NCBI GenBank assembly: GCA_017308575.1
Contig: JAFKEQ010000001.1
Span: 806,001-870,000 of the forward strand
Reading direction: 5' to 3'
From: Afipia sp.
GTDB lineage: Bacteria > Pseudomonadota > Alphaproteobacteria > Rhizobiales > Xanthobacteraceae
Length of the DNA: 64,000 bases
In this document: piece by piece, positions 18,064 to 27,223 of the stretch
Layout of the letters: each line of letters begins with the position of its first letter
How positions within the stretch are numbered: position 1 is the first letter of the stretch
The notes under the pieces: model-generated
The model's database searches: none
Seen by the model: only the letters and a program-made list of their open reading frames with translations
What the model was told of the DNA's origin: nothing
Translations under genes and position numbers: made by a program

Positions 18064-18140
18064 GTCATTGCGAGCGAAGCGAAGCAATCCACTCTTGGAA
18101 AAGCTGGATTGCTTCGTCGCTTGCGCTCCTCGCAATGACG
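18064..18140. repeat. Palindromic intergenic repeat, family B
   Basis: CGTCATTGCGAGCG...GAAGCAATCC on the left is mirrored by GGATTGCTTCGTCGC...CGCAATGACG on the right, an almost perfect 77-base palindrome. It lies between the convergent ymdB and chemoreceptor genes, where it could also act as a transcription barrier. Confidence 0.85.
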
Positions 18141-18168
18141 TTGCGAGAGGCTGCTTTTCCGGATCAAC

Positions 18169-19923
18169 TCAAATCTTATACGCGGTCCGGAAGCCGCCCC
18201 AGTGGCGGCCGTTGACGCGGATCGGCACGTCGATCTCGCGCATCATCACAGTCTTGCCGTTGCCCATGTCGCGCGCGTAGCTCTGGATCAGGTAGGAGCG
18301 CGTGTTGCGGCCCGCCGCAAGGCCTGCCGGATCGTTGAAGATGCGCCGGTTGCGTGAATTCGCGGTGTTCCAGGCGGCATCGCCGGGACGCTGCGGCTGC
18401 GAGTAGATTTTGTTGTGCACCGGCAGATAGCCGTTGCGGTCGATTGCGACGGCAAACGCCATGCGCGCGTCCTTGGCGAGAAACTCTTCCTGAAAATCCG
18501 GCAGTGCCTTGTCGGCCCAGGTGAGAAAGCGAGTGCGGTGCTGCACCGGATCGGTGCCATCGATGGCCAAGTAATTCTCGTCGAACAGATCGTCGATGGT
18601 CACGTCGCCCTTCGTCACCGCGTTCTCGAAAATCTTCGTGATCGCATCGCCGGCCTCCATGGCGCGGGTGACGAACTCGGTGTTTTCGTCGTGAATGCTC
18701 CACACCTTGTCTTCGATTCGGCTCTTGAGCGCAGCGTCAGGCGAGACGAACTCCGCGTGCGCGCCGGCGGACCCGTGGTCGAGAATGCGGATGCTGCAGG
18801 CGCCGATGTCTTCGAGCGTGGCGCTGAAAAGCTGTCCCTGACGGAGCGCGCTTGAACTTGTGCCGGAGATCAGGATTCCCCCCATCGACAGTTCAAGGAC
18901 TTCCGCCTTGAGCGGAGTAGGATGGGCTGTGATTTCGATCTGGAGCCGGCACGGCATCCGCTCGTCCTTGCGCTCGTCGTTCTCGTTCTGGCGCAGCAGC
19001 ACAGCGCAGCGCGTCTTCAGCTTCTCGGCGAACATCGTCACGGCCTTGCCTGCCTGTGCGACGCTTTCGCCATGGGTCGCGGCTTCCTTCGCGGCGCTGT
19101 CGATCTCGGCGCTGCTGGTGCTGACGGAGACGATGAACTGCGAGGCGGATGCGGCGTTCTGCGCGATCTCGCCGGTGACTTCGTTCTGCTCCGCGACTGC
19201 GCCATTCACATGCGCGAACACCGGCCTGATGGCGTCGATCGCTGCGGTGATCCGGTGCACGGCGTCGAACGATGTCGCCGCGTCCTGTTGCAGGGCGTCG
19301 ATCTTCTGCTTGATCTCCTCGGTCGCGTTCTGGGTCTGCACCGCGAGCGCCTTCACCTCGGAAGCAACCACCGCGAACCCGCGACCGGCAGAGCCCGCGC
19401 GCGCCGCCTCGATGGTGGAGTTCAGCGCCAGCAGTGTGGTCTGCTTGGCGATCGTGGCGATCAAGTTGACCACATTGCCGATGGCTGCGGAGGACTCGCG
19501 CAAGCGCTCCACATTCAGGCTGGCTTCGCGCGCCGCATCGCTGGCTTCATCCGCAAGCTTGCTGGCATCGCGCACCTGCGCGCCGATGCCGTGGGCGGAC
19601 TGGGTGAATTTCTCGGCGGCCTGCGAAAAGGTCTCGGCGGTGGCTTGCGCGCCGCTGGTGCGATCGGCGAGGGCGTCGGCGCGATTGCGGATGGCGGACA
19701 GGGTGGTCGCGGTGGATTGCGCCCCGCTCGCAACAGAGGTCGCGGCGCGTTCGAGCTGGCGGACCATGGCCACGAGTTCGAGCTGAAGCAATTCGAGGAT
19801 TTCGCGAGCCGAATCATGGTCGGCCGTGGGAGGGATATCCGGCGCCGCGGCGGCCGGGACATCTGGAACACCACCCGGCGCCACCTGTTCTGGCTGCCGC
19901 TTCCGAAAAAGAACGAACGCCAT
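18169..19923 (-). CDS. Soluble methyl-accepting chemotaxis protein with a PilZ-like segment
   Basis: A 584-residue protein with no membrane helix. A Pro/Ala-rich start and coiled coil (1-100) lead to the MCP signalling hairpin (about 100-305), with the tip IAKQTTLLALNSTIEAARAGSAGRGFAVVASEVKALA. Residues about 315-400 look like PilZ: RKDER (318-322, the RxxxR c-di-GMP motif) and ELSMGG (344-349, in place of D/NxSxxG). The C-terminal part (about 400-584) is a Cache-like sensor ending in RNRRIFNDPAGLAAGRNTR and GRHWGGFRTAY. Having the signalling domain N-terminal to both sensors is unusual compared with classical receptors. It should signal to CheA from the cytoplasm. The Glu replacing Asp/Asn may weaken c-di-GMP binding. 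Confidence 0.9.
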   Translation of the reverse strand: MAFVLFRKRQPEQVAPGGVPDVPAAAAPDIPPTADHDSAREILELLQLELVAMVRQLERAATSVASGAQSTATTLSAIRNRADALADRTSGAQATAETFSQAAEKFTQSAHGIGAQVRDASKLADEASDAAREASLNVERLRESSAAIGNVVNLIATIAKQTTLLALNSTIEAARAGSAGRGFAVVASEVKALAVQTQNATEEIKQKIDALQQDAATSFDAVHRITAAIDAIRPVFAHVNGAVAEQNEVTGEIAQNAASASQFIVSVSTSSAEIDSAAKEAATHGESVAQAGKAVTMFAEKLKTRCAVLLRQNENDERKDERMPCRLQIEITAHPTPLKAEVLELSMGGILISGTSSSALRQGQLFSATLEDIGACSIRILDHGSAGAHAEFVSPDAALKSRIEDKVWSIHDENTEFVTRAMEAGDAITKIFENAVTKGDVTIDDLFDENYLAIDGTDPVQHRTRFLTWADKALPDFQEEFLAKDARMAFAVAIDRNGYLPVHNKIYSQPQRPGDAAWNTANSRNRRIFNDPAGLAAGRNTRSYLIQSYARDMGNGKTVMMREIDVPIRVNGRHWGGFRTAYKI

Positions 19924-20147
19924 GAGATATCTCTGAAATGGGGGAGATCGGCGGCAAGTGTCTCACCCCGGCGTGAAGTCATGGTTAACTTCTACCTGCG
20001 GTATGGGTCTCTTTCCCTATCTCCGTACCGGAATTGGCCGCTTGCGCCTTTAATTTTGGCCGTTCCCGGCCTATAACGCCGCCCCGCCGCGCTTTTGCAC
20101 CAAAAAGTCCGGCAATCACCGAATCGCAGACATTTCGAGAGACGCCG

Positions 20148-20894
20148 ATGGCCGGACATTCCCAATTCAAGAACATCATGCACCGCAAAGGCAAACAGGA
20201 CGCCATGCGGTCCAAGGTGTTCGGCAAGCTGGCCCGCGAAATCACGGTCGCGGCCAAGCTGGGGACTCCGGATCCGGCGATGAACCCTCGCCTGCGGCTG
20301 GCAATCACGGCAGCCCGCGCGGAAAACATGCCGAAGGACAACATCGAGCGCGCGATCAAGAAGGCGATCGGAAGCGAGGGCGAGAACTACGATGAAATCC
20401 GCTACGAGGGTTACGGCCCCGGCGGCGTGGCGGTGATCGTCGAGGCGCTGACCGATAACCGCAACCGCGCCGCTTCCGACATCCGCTCCTACTTCACCAA
20501 GTCCGGCGGCAATCTCGGCGAAACCGGCTCGGTCTCCTTCATGTTCGATCGCGTCGGCGTGATCGAATACGACGCGGGCAAGGCCGATGCCGATTCCATG
20601 CTGGAAGCCGCCATTGACGCCGGTGCTGACGACGTCGTGTCGTCCGAGGACGGACATGAAATCTTCACCGCGCAGGATTCATTGCGCGATGCCGCCAAGG
20701 CGCTGGAAGCCAAATTCGGAGAGGCTCGCAAGGCCGCGCTGATCTGGAAGCCGCAGAACACCATCACGGTGGATGACGAGACCGGCGAGAAGCTGTTCAA
20801 GCTGCTCGACCTGCTCAACGAGCACGACGACGTTCAAAACGTCTATGCGAATTTCGAGGTATCCGACGCCCTCGCCGCCAAGATGAATGCCTGA
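20148..20894 (+). CDS. yebC: YebC/PmpR family DNA-binding regulatory protein / translation factor
   Basis: A 248-residue protein starting [18 protein letters not shown]. The family motifs [61 protein letters not shown] and [14 protein letters not shown] are all present. Members bind DNA upstream of ruv and quorum genes, and some relieve ribosome stalling at proline stretches. It lies 1.6 kb upstream of ruvC, the classical yebC-ruvCAB neighbourhood, here interrupted by mgtE. A terminator follows directly. The start at 20148 is fixed by the conserved MAGHS. Confidence 0.97.
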   Translation: MAGHSQFKNIMHRKGKQDAMRSKVFGKLAREITVAAKLGTPDPAMNPRLRLAITAARAENMPKDNIERAIKKAIGSEGENYDEIRYEGYGPGGVAVIVEALTDNRNRAASDIRSYFTKSGGNLGETGSVSFMFDRVGVIEYDAGKADADSMLEAAIDAGADDVVSSEDGHEIFTAQDSLRDAAKALEAKFGEARKAALIWKPQNTITVDDETGEKLFKLLDLLNEHDDVQNVYANFEVSDALAAKMNA

Positions 20895-20903
20895 CCATGA
20901 ATT

Positions 20904-20930
20904 AATCCCGCCTCGCGCGGGATTTTTCTT
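20904..20930 (+). terminator. Intrinsic terminator of yebC
   Basis: ATCCCGCCTCGCGCGGGAT forms a short GC stem (TCCCGC/GCGGGA) followed by TTTTTC, 12 bases after the yebC stop. Confidence 0.8.
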
Positions 20931-21085
20931 GACGGTTCTGCGCGGAAAGATCATCTGACCAGCGGGCGCGGCTGTTCTGACAGTTGCGGCCGTCTCATCG
21001 GAAACAACCAGCTATGCCAAGCGACAGTCCAGGTACTTTGCCAGGGATTCTGCCACGTACTTTGCCGACAGCGGTCCGAGTGGTC

Positions 21086-21140
21086 TGAGCTTTTAAGGCT
21101 CACCGCCCCTGCCGTTGCCGGCAGATCCGGAAGGTGAGCT
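21086..21140 (+). promoter_or_regulatory. mgtE leader with two mutually exclusive hairpins, one covering the ribosome binding site
   Basis: GCTCACC (21098-21104) is perfectly complementary to GGTGAGC (21133-21139), which holds the Shine-Dalgarno region and ends one base before the mgtE ATG. This 7-bp stem encloses a second perfect hairpin, CTGCCG (21109-21114) with CGGCAG (21119-21124). The same GCTCACC can instead pair with the upstream TGAGC (21086-21090) plus GG (21082-21083), which would free the ribosome binding site. This is the layout of a translational on/off switch. A 10-base direct repeat GTACTTTGCC occurs twice, 22 bases apart, further upstream. No known Mg2+ riboswitch class was recognised. 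Pairing is seen; regulation is inferred. Confidence 0.5.
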
Positions 21141-22508
21141 ATGACGGATACAAACGCAGCGCGTGAAGGCGCTTTCAATGCGGCCGTGTTGGCCGCGAGC
21201 CTGATCGGCGAACACGCCGCCGATATCGTCGAAATTCTCAACAAGCTGCCGCCGCCGGACGCGGCTGAGGTTGTGCGGCTATTGCCGCGCGAAACCGCGG
21301 TCGAGATTCTCGACAAGCCGGAACTCGATTTCGGCGCCGAGATCATCGAGGCATTGCCACGTCATGTCGCCGCGCCCCTGCTCGCAGGCATGTCCGCCGA
21401 CGTCGCGGCGGATATCGTGCGGCAACTGGAAGAGCCCGCAAAAACCGAACTGCTCGGCAAGCTCGATGACGTGTCGCGCGGCGCGATCGATGGCCTTCTG
21501 GCCTATCCGGAGAATACCGCCGGTTCGATCATGACCACGGAATTCGTCAGTGTGCCCAGCAACTGGACCGTGGAGCAGACGCTGGCCTATATCCGCCAGG
21601 TGGAGCGAACGCGCGAGACGATCTACGCCATCTATGTGCTCGATCAGGTCACGCGCCGCCTCGCGGGCGCGGTGTCGCTGCGCCGGCTGATCTCGGGCGA
21701 TCCGCCCGCCAATATCATGTCGCTGGCGAGCAAGCCGATCACGACATTCCCGCTGGTCGACCGCGAGGATGTGGCACGGCTGATCGCGCGGCACGACCTT
21801 CTGGCGGTGCCGGTGATCGACAAGGCCGGTCATCTGCTCGGCATCGTCACCTTCGACGACATCATCGACACGATCATCGAGGAAAACACCGAGGACGTGC
21901 AGAAGTTCGGCGGCATGGAGGCGATCGAGGAGCCTTACCTGCAGATCGGCATGGGCGACATGCTGCGCAAACGCGGAGTCTGGCTCGCGGTTCTGTTCGT
22001 CAGCGAAATGCTTACCGCCAGCGTCATGCAGCATTTCGAGGGCGAGTTGCAGAAGGCGCTGGTGCTAACGCTGTTCATTCCGCTGATCATGAGTTCCGGC
22101 GGCAATTCGGGCTCGCAGGCAACCTCGCTCCTGATCCGCGCGCTGGCGCTGCGCGACGTGAAGCTGTCGGACTGGTGGCAGGTGATGCTGCGCGAATTGC
22201 CGACCGGGCTGCTGCTCGGCGCGGGCCTTGGGCTCATCGGACTGGTCCGGGTGGTGATGTGGCAGAAGCTTGGTATCTATGACTATGGCGAGCACTGGCT
22301 CCTGGTCGGCGTCACGGTGGCGGCGGCGCTGGTCGGTGTCGTGACATTCGGCTCGGTCGTCGGATCGATGCTGCCCTTTATTCTGCAGCGAGTGGGCTTC
22401 GACCCAGCCAGCGCGTCGGCACCGTTTGTCGCGACCCTGGTCGATGTCACCGGCCTGATGATCTATTTCAGCGCCGCGTTGCTGATCCTGCGCGGAACGC
22501 TGTTGTGA
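21141..22508 (+). CDS. mgtE: Magnesium transporter MgtE
   Basis: A 455-residue channel. The N-terminal superhelical domain (about 20-130; repeated [14 protein letters not shown] and [13 protein letters not shown] units) is followed by tandem CBS domains (about 135-260; [35 protein letters not shown]) and the plug helix. Five membrane helices follow (about 285-455) with the MgtE signature [20 protein letters not shown]. In Thermus MgtE the cytosolic domains sense Mg2+ and close the pore. The gene sits behind its own unusual leader, between yebC and ruvC. Confidence 0.97.
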   Translation: MTDTNAAREGAFNAAVLAASLIGEHAADIVEILNKLPPPDAAEVVRLLPRETAVEILDKPELDFGAEIIEALPRHVAAPLLAGMSADVAADIVRQLEEPAKTELLGKLDDVSRGAIDGLLAYPENTAGSIMTTEFVSVPSNWTVEQTLAYIRQVERTRETIYAIYVLDQVTRRLAGAVSLRRLISGDPPANIMSLASKPITTFPLVDREDVARLIARHDLLAVPVIDKAGHLLGIVTFDDIIDTIIEENTEDVQKFGGMEAIEEPYLQIGMGDMLRKRGVWLAVLFVSEMLTASVMQHFEGELQKALVLTLFIPLIMSSGGNSGSQATSLLIRALALRDVKLSDWWQVMLRELPTGLLLGAGLGLIGLVRVVMWQKLGIYDYGEHWLLVGVTVAAALVGVVTFGSVVGSMLPFILQRVGFDPASASAPFVATLVDVTGLMIYFSAALLILRGTLL

Positions 22509-22545
22509 CGCCGGACCTTTGCCGTGCTTTCAGCTATCATCGGGC

Positions 22546-23058
22546 ATGACTTCTCGCGCGATTCGTATTCTGGGGATTGATCCGGGCCTGCGCCGCACCG
22601 GCTGGGGCGTGATCGATATTGAGGGCAACCGCCTGATCTATGTCGGTTGTGGCTCGGTGGAGTCGCGCGAGGCTGCGCCGCTCGCGGAGCGGCTGCTCGC
22701 GATCCACGAAGGCCTTGCCCGCGTGCTCGGCGATTTCAAGCCGCTCGAAGCCGCCGTCGAGCAGACCTTCGTCAACAAGGACGGCGCCTCCACGCTCAAA
22801 CTCGGTCAGGCGCGGGGCGTCGCCATGCTGGCGCCTGCGATGTTCGGGATTTCGGTGGCGGAATACGCGCCCAACCAGGTCAAAAAGACCGTGGTCGGGG
22901 CAGGGCATGCCGACAAGAACCAGATTCGCGTCATGCTCGGGGTGCTGCTGCCGAAGGCCGATCCGAAAACCCCCGATGCCGCCGACGCGCTCGCCATCGC
23001 GATCACCCATGCGCATCACCGGCAGGCCGTGGCGCTGAAATTGAAAATCGCCCTGTAA
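22546..23058 (+). CDS. ruvC: Holliday junction resolvase RuvC
   Basis: A 170-residue nuclease. The catalytic carboxylates are visible in [37 protein letters not shown] and [15 protein letters not shown]. It cuts Holliday junctions as a dimer with RuvAB. The ATG at 22546 ([14 protein letters not shown]) fits the family; 22519 would add nine residues. First gene of an interleaved ruvC-lysE-ruvA-orf-ruvB-ybgC run. Confidence 0.97.
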   Translation: MTSRAIRILGIDPGLRRTGWGVIDIEGNRLIYVGCGSVESREAAPLAERLLAIHEGLARVLGDFKPLEAAVEQTFVNKDGASTLKLGQARGVAMLAPAMFGISVAEYAPNQVKKTVVGAGHADKNQIRVMLGVLLPKADPKTPDAADALAIAITHAHHRQAVALKLKIAL

Positions 23059-23117
23059 CCGACGCGGGTAGCGGCGCAGCCCGTTCGATGCGATATTGAG
23101 CGCGAAGGATATTCACG

Positions 23118-23741
23118 ATGACGGCTCCCGCGCTGACGATCTTTGCTCTCGCCATCCTGGTCGCGGCGGCTTCGCCCGGTCCGGCGATCGCCGCGCTGCT
23201 GGCGCGCGTGATCGGACGCGGCACGGCGGGCGTTCCGGCCTTCATCGGCGGCATCGTGCTTGGCGACATCACCTGGCTCGCGGTCGCGGTGCTTGGCCTG
23301 TCCTATGTCGCGAGCAGCTTCCAGATGATCTTTACGGTCATCAAGTATATCGGCGCGGCCTATCTTCTCTATATTGCCTGGCGGCTGTGGATGTCTCCGG
23401 CAACGCCGGTCGATGTCCATGCGGCCGGCAATGTCGACGGCAAGCCGCTGCGCTCGTTCGTCGGCGGGCTGCTGCTGACGCTCGGCAATCCCAAGACCAT
23501 CGCCTTCTATCTCGCGCTGACGCCGACATTGATCGATGTGTCGCGCATCGATCTTGTCAGCTACGCCGAACTGGCAGGCATCATCGCCGTGGTGCTGGTG
23601 TTCGTGCTCGGCGGTTATGCGTTGGCGGCGGCGCGGGCGCGCAAGCTGTTTCGCAGTTCGCGCGCCATGAAGCTGCTGAATCGCATCAGCGGCGGCGTCA
23701 TGGCGGGAGCCGCCGCGGCCATCGCGACACGGCAGGCATAA
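23118..23741 (+). CDS. LysE/RhtB family amino-acid exporter
   Basis: A 207-residue membrane protein with the six-helix LysE pattern: [25 protein letters not shown] (the conserved PGP-containing first helix), [37 protein letters not shown], and [22 protein letters not shown] (LGNPK motif). Such proteins export amino acids or related metabolites; the substrate is unknown. It lies between ruvC and ruvA with only 2 bases to the ruvA GTG, so it is co-transcribed with the recombination genes although unrelated in function. Confidence 0.93.
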   Translation: MTAPALTIFALAILVAAASPGPAIAALLARVIGRGTAGVPAFIGGIVLGDITWLAVAVLGLSYVASSFQMIFTVIKYIGAAYLLYIAWRLWMSPATPVDVHAAGNVDGKPLRSFVGGLLLTLGNPKTIAFYLALTPTLIDVSRIDLVSYAELAGIIAVVLVFVLGGYALAAARARKLFRSSRAMKLLNRISGGVMAGAAAAIATRQA

Positions 23742-23743
23742 TC

Positions 23744-24361
23744 GTGATTGGAAAACTGAAAGGTCTGATCGACTCCTACAGCGAGGATTACGTGATCCTC
23801 GACGTGCAGGGCGTCGGCTATCAGGTGCATTGCTCGGCGCGGACGTTGCAGGCGCTGCCGCAGCCGGGCGAGGCGGCGGTGCTGTCCATCGAGACTTATG
23901 TGCGGGAAGATCAGATCAAGCTGTTCGGTTTCCGCACCGACGTGGAGCGCGAATGGTTTCGCCTGCTGCAGAGCGTGCAGGGCGTCGGCGCGAAAGTGGC
24001 ACTCGCGGTACTTTCCACTTTGCCGCCGTCCGATCTCGCCAATGCCATCGCGTTGCGTGACAAGGCTGCGGTGGCGCGCACGCCCGGCGTCGGGCCGAAG
24101 GTCGCCGAGCGCATCGTCACCGAACTCAAGGACAAGACTCCTGCTTTTGGAAATGTCGATCCGGCGGTGGTCCAATTGTCGGGCGCGCTGGACGACAATC
24201 GCGCGCCGCGTCCGGTCGCGGATGCGATCTCGGCGCTGGTCAATCTCGGCTATGGCCAGCCGCAGGCGGCGGCCGCCATTGCGGCGGCCGCGCGCGGCGC
24301 GGGCGATAATGCGGAGACGGCGCAACTCATTCGCCTCGGGCTGAAGGAGCTGTCGAAGTGA
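23744..24361 (+). CDS. ruvA: Holliday junction DNA helicase subunit RuvA
   Basis: A 205-residue protein starting at GTG 23744 ([30 protein letters not shown]). The OB-fold N-terminus, the double helix-hairpin-helix ([21 protein letters not shown] and [19 protein letters not shown]) and the C-terminal RuvB-binding domain ([19 protein letters not shown]) are all present. RuvA binds the four-way junction and loads RuvB. The long open frame from 23096 is a read-through of another frame. The stop overlaps the next start by four bases. Confidence 0.97.
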   Translation: MIGKLKGLIDSYSEDYVILDVQGVGYQVHCSARTLQALPQPGEAAVLSIETYVREDQIKLFGFRTDVEREWFRLLQSVQGVGAKVALAVLSTLPPSDLANAIALRDKAAVARTPGVGPKVAERIVTELKDKTPAFGNVDPAVVQLSGALDDNRAPRPVADAISALVNLGYGQPQAAAAIAAAARGAGDNAETAQLIRLGLKELSK

Positions 24362-24873
24362 ATGTCCCGCCGCCGCTGCCGGTGTCTTCGCTTGCGTTGC
24401 CGTCGCGGGGCAAGCGGATCAGTTGCGCGGTCGCGATCCTTCTGGTGTTCCTCTTCGTCGGCCCGCCGGTCGGTGCGCTCGCCTTCATGCTGTCGATCGC
24501 GCTGATCGGCATGGGATTGAAGGTCGATCTTGCCGGTCTGTCGTGGATCGGCCTGTTCGCGCTCATTTATGCCGTGCCGCTGAGCTATTTCATCGGTGTG
24601 GGACCGGCTGCGGTTGGCGGCCTCATGGTGGGAATCCGGCAGGCGTTCTACGGACCCATCAGATGGCCGTTTGCAGTGCTGATCGGGATCAGCATTGGCG
24701 TCGGCGTGATGATCCTGTCCGGCAAATCGATGCCTTTCGGGCTGACCGATACCGAGCATCCCGATTATCTGCCGGTGATGGTGATCACCTGCCTCACCGC
24801 GACCATGGTATGCTGGGCCATCGTCCGCACCTGGCATTTCGGGCCGAAGGGCCGAGCTGAAGCGATCGCATGA
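24358..24873 (+). CDS. Small four-helix membrane protein between ruvA and ruvB, unknown function
   Basis: A 171-residue protein starting at GTG 24358, overlapping the ruvA stop. The N-terminus is Pro/Ser-rich and basic. Hydrophobic segments follow at about 22-48 ([23 protein letters not shown]), 50-85, 85-110 ([15 protein letters not shown]) and 138-155 ([17 protein letters not shown]). No family was recognised. Its stop overlaps the ruvB ATG (ATGA), so it is translationally locked between ruvA and ruvB. Nothing suggests a direct role in recombination. Confidence 0.8.
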   Translation: MNVPPPLPVSSLALPSRGKRISCAVAILLVFLFVGPPVGALAFMLSIALIGMGLKVDLAGLSWIGLFALIYAVPLSYFIGVGPAAVGGLMVGIRQAFYGPIRWPFAVLIGISIGVGVMILSGKSMPFGLTDTEHPDYLPVMVITCLTATMVCWAIVRTWHFGPKGRAEAIA

Positions 24874-25910
24874 CCGACACATCTCGCATTGTCACGCCCG
24901 AGCGCCGCGCCGACGATATCGGCGACACGTCGCTGCGCCCGCAGAACCTGTCGGAGTTTGTCGGGCAGGCGCAGGCCCGCGCCAACCTCCAAGTCTTCAT
25001 CGATGCCGCGCGCAAGCGCAAGGAAGCGCTCGATCACGTGTTGTTCGTAGGCCCCCCGGGCCTCGGCAAGACCACGCTGGCGCAGATCGTGGCGAAGGAA
25101 CTCGGTGTCGGCTTCCGCGCCACGTCGGGTCCGGTGATCGCAAAGGCGGGTGATCTCGCCGCGCTGCTGACCAATCTCGAAGAGCGCGATGTGCTGTTCA
25201 TCGATGAGATTCACCGCCTCAGCCCGCAGGTGGAAGAGGTGCTCTATCCGGCGATGGAGGACTTCCAGCTCGATCTCATTATCGGCGAAGGCCCAGCCGC
25301 GCGCTCGGTGAAGATCGATCTTGCGAAGTTCACGCTGGTGGGCGCGACCACGCGCGCGGGTCTTCTGACCAATCCACTGCGCGACCGCTTCGGCATTCCG
25401 GTGAGGCTGAATTTCTACACCGAGAATGAGCTGGAAAAGATCGTGACGCGCGGGGCGCGCGTGCTCGGCATCGGCATGACGGGCGACGGTGCCAACGAGA
25501 TCGCACGCCGTGCGCGGGGCACGCCGCGCATCGCGGGACGTCTGCTGCGGCGTGTGCGCGATTTCGCGGAAGCGGCGGATGCCGCCGCCATCGACCGCAG
25601 GATCGCCGATCACGCGCTCGGTGCGCTCGAAGTGGACAATGCCGGGCTGGACGCGATGGACCGGCGCTACCTTTCGACCATCGCGCTGAACTACGGCGGC
25701 GGCCCGGTGGGCGTCGAGACCATGGCCGCGGCGCTGTCGGAACCGCGCGATGCGATCGAGGACATTATCGAGCCGTATCTGATCCAGTGCGGCTACCTGC
25801 AACGCACCCCGCGCGGGCGGCTCCTGACCTCGCATGCGTTCAAGCATCTCGGCCTTGCCGAACCCTCGCGCGATGTCGCGCAGTTCGGCATGTTCGATCC
25901 CGAAGAATGA
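24870..25910 (+). CDS. ruvB: Holliday junction branch-migration helicase RuvB
   Basis: A 346-residue AAA+ motor. [19 protein letters not shown] starts the ATPase domain; Walker A is [13 protein letters not shown], Walker [10 protein letters not shown], sensor 1 VGATTRAG and the arginine-finger region PLRDRFG. The C-terminal winged helix includes [12 protein letters not shown]. It pumps DNA through the RuvA-junction complex. Its stop overlaps a possible start for ybgC. Confidence 0.98.
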   Translation: MTDTSRIVTPERRADDIGDTSLRPQNLSEFVGQAQARANLQVFIDAARKRKEALDHVLFVGPPGLGKTTLAQIVAKELGVGFRATSGPVIAKAGDLAALLTNLEERDVLFIDEIHRLSPQVEEVLYPAMEDFQLDLIIGEGPAARSVKIDLAKFTLVGATTRAGLLTNPLRDRFGIPVRLNFYTENELEKIVTRGARVLGIGMTGDGANEIARRARGTPRIAGRLLRRVRDFAEAADAAAIDRRIADHALGALEVDNAGLDAMDRRYLSTIALNYGGGPVGVETMAAALSEPRDAIEDIIEPYLIQCGYLQRTPRGRLLTSHAFKHLGLAEPSRDVAQFGMFDPEE

Positions 25911-25918
25911 GCCTTGTC

Positions 25919-26383
25919 ATGAGTGACACCCATCTGCCGCATCTCGACGGCTCGATCCGCGACGGCCGCCACCTCATGCAGGTGCGCGTCTATTACGAGG
26001 ACACGGATTTCACCGGCATCGTCTATCACGCCAATTATCTGCGCTTCATGGAGCGCGGGCGGACCAATTATCTGCGGCTGCTCGGCGCGGACCAGCGCGC
26101 GCTGTTCGCGGAAGCCGAGAACGAAGCGCCGGGCTTTGCATTTGTGGTGCGTGCGATGCAGATCGAATATTTGAAACCGGCGCGGATGGATGATCTGCTC
26201 GACATCGTCACGCTGCCCGCGGAGGTGAAGGGCGCTTCCATCACGCTGGCGCAGGAGGTGCGGCGCGGCGACGACGTGCTGGTGGAAGCGCGGGTCAAGG
26301 TTGCGTTCGTGTCCGGCGGTCGCGCGCGGCCGATTCCGAAGGCACTGCGCATCGCCATGAAGGCCGATCAGGACGCCGCTTGA
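25919..26383 (+). CDS. ybgC: Tol-Pal system-associated acyl-CoA thioesterase
   Basis: A 154-residue hot-dog-fold thioesterase. The 4-hydroxybenzoyl-CoA-thioesterase-type active site VYYEDTDFTGIVYHANYLRFMERGRTNYLR is intact, with the catalytic Asp in YEDTD, followed by VVRAMQIEYLKPARMDD. YbgC hydrolyses acyl-CoA or acyl-ACP at the membrane and is normally the first gene of tol-pal. Here it ends the ruv operon and is separated from tolQ by 3.8 kb of unrelated genes. An alternative start at 25907 overlaps the ruvB stop by four bases. Confidence 0.93.
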   Translation: MSDTHLPHLDGSIRDGRHLMQVRVYYEDTDFTGIVYHANYLRFMERGRTNYLRLLGADQRALFAEAENEAPGFAFVVRAMQIEYLKPARMDDLLDIVTLPAEVKGASITLAQEVRRGDDVLVEARVKVAFVSGGRARPIPKALRIAMKADQDAA

Positions 26384-26417
26384 ACATCTGCCGCTACTGG
26401 TGACAGGCGGCCAACTC

Positions 26418-26436
26418 ATGTAAAAGAACCTTACAT
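26418..26436. promoter_or_regulatory. Operator ATGTAA-N7-TTACAT upstream of the tetR gene
   Basis: A perfect 6-bp inverted repeat with a 7-base spacer, 15 bases before the regulator's ATG. The identical half-sites and spacing recur at 27175-27193 in front of the DUF2852 gene. Best explained as the autoregulatory site of the adjacent TetR protein. Confidence 0.7.
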
Positions 26437-26451
26437 GAGCATGATCGACCG

Positions 26452-27120
26452 ATGAGCTGGCACAAATCCCGCGGCCGCCGCGAAGGCGGCTATCACCATG
26501 GCAATCTGAGAGAAGCGCTGATGCAGGCGGCGCTGGACCTGATCGCGAGCAAGGGCCCGGCGGGCTTCACCTTCGCGGAGGCCGCGCGGTCAGCGGGCGT
26601 CAGTCCGGCTGCGCCCTATCGCCATTTCCGCGACCGCGACGAACTGCTGGCAAGCGTCGCGCAGCAGGGATTCGAGCAGTTCGAGGCGCAGCTTGCCGCG
26701 GCCTGGGATGACGGCCGCCCCGATACGCCGACGGCGTTCCAGCGGATCGGCAAGGCCTATCTCGCCTTCGCGCGCGAAAACCCTGCTTATTACTCGGCAA
26801 TGTTCGAATCCGGCGTCCCGATCGAGACCAATCCCGCGCTGTTGCTGGCCGGTGAGCGCGCCTTCGCCGTGATTCGTGCAGCGTCCGAACGGCTGGTGGC
26901 GATGGCGCCGCCCAACGTGCCGCGTCCGCCCGCGATGATGATGGCGCTCCATATCTGGTCGATGTCCCACGGCATCGCCTCGCTGTTCGGACGAGGGGAT
27001 GCGGCGCGGCGCAAGCTGCCGATGTCCGCCGAGGACCTGCTGGAGGCCGGGGTGCTGATCTATCTGAAAGGCCTCGGCTTTCCGACCGACCAGCGGCCGC
27101 CGGAACCGGCGCGCAAATAA
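26452..27120 (+). CDS. TetR/AcrR family regulator with WHG-type C-terminal domain
   Basis: A 222-residue repressor. The N-terminus GRREGGYHHGNLREALMQAALDLI leads into the helix-turn-helix FTFAEAARSAGVSPAAPYRHFRDRDELLASVA. The ligand domain (about 80-210) carries FQRIGKAYLAFARENPAYYSAMFESG and ALHIWSMSHGIASLF, as in the WHG family. The effector is unknown. Two identical palindromes, one at its own promoter and one at the following DUF2852 gene, make autoregulation plus control of that gene likely. It interrupts the path from ybgC to tolQ. Confidence 0.93.
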   Translation: MSWHKSRGRREGGYHHGNLREALMQAALDLIASKGPAGFTFAEAARSAGVSPAAPYRHFRDRDELLASVAQQGFEQFEAQLAAAWDDGRPDTPTAFQRIGKAYLAFARENPAYYSAMFESGVPIETNPALLLAGERAFAVIRAASERLVAMAPPNVPRPPAMMMALHIWSMSHGIASLFGRGDAARRKLPMSAEDLLEAGVLIYLKGLGFPTDQRPPEPARK

Positions 27121-27147
27121 TTTTCAGGGCTGCGACAACCGCTCCGC

Positions 27148-27193
27148 TTGACAAAATCCCTGTCCGGTTTATCTATGTAAATGTTATTTACAT
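27148..27193 (+). promoter_or_regulatory. Sigma-70 -35 element with overlapping TetR-type operator for the DUF2852 gene
   Basis: TTGACA at 27148-27153 is a perfect -35 box. The operator ATGTAA-ATGTTAT-TTACAT (27175-27193) starts 21 bases further on, where the -10 box and start site must lie, the classical position for repression. The -10 hexamer itself is weak (ATCTAT at 27171-27176). Confidence 0.65.
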
Positions 27194-27223
27194 TCACGGT
27201 GACGTGAGCAAGGGAGGAAGGCC

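Noticed and set aside
20960..21140. M-box (ykoK) Mg2+ riboswitch before mgtE
   Set aside because: The conserved M-box core is not visible; only the new two-state hairpin arrangement is supported.
23096..23743. Long in-frame extension upstream of ruvA
   Set aside because: It is an out-of-frame reading of the LysE gene; RuvA clearly begins at GTG 23744.
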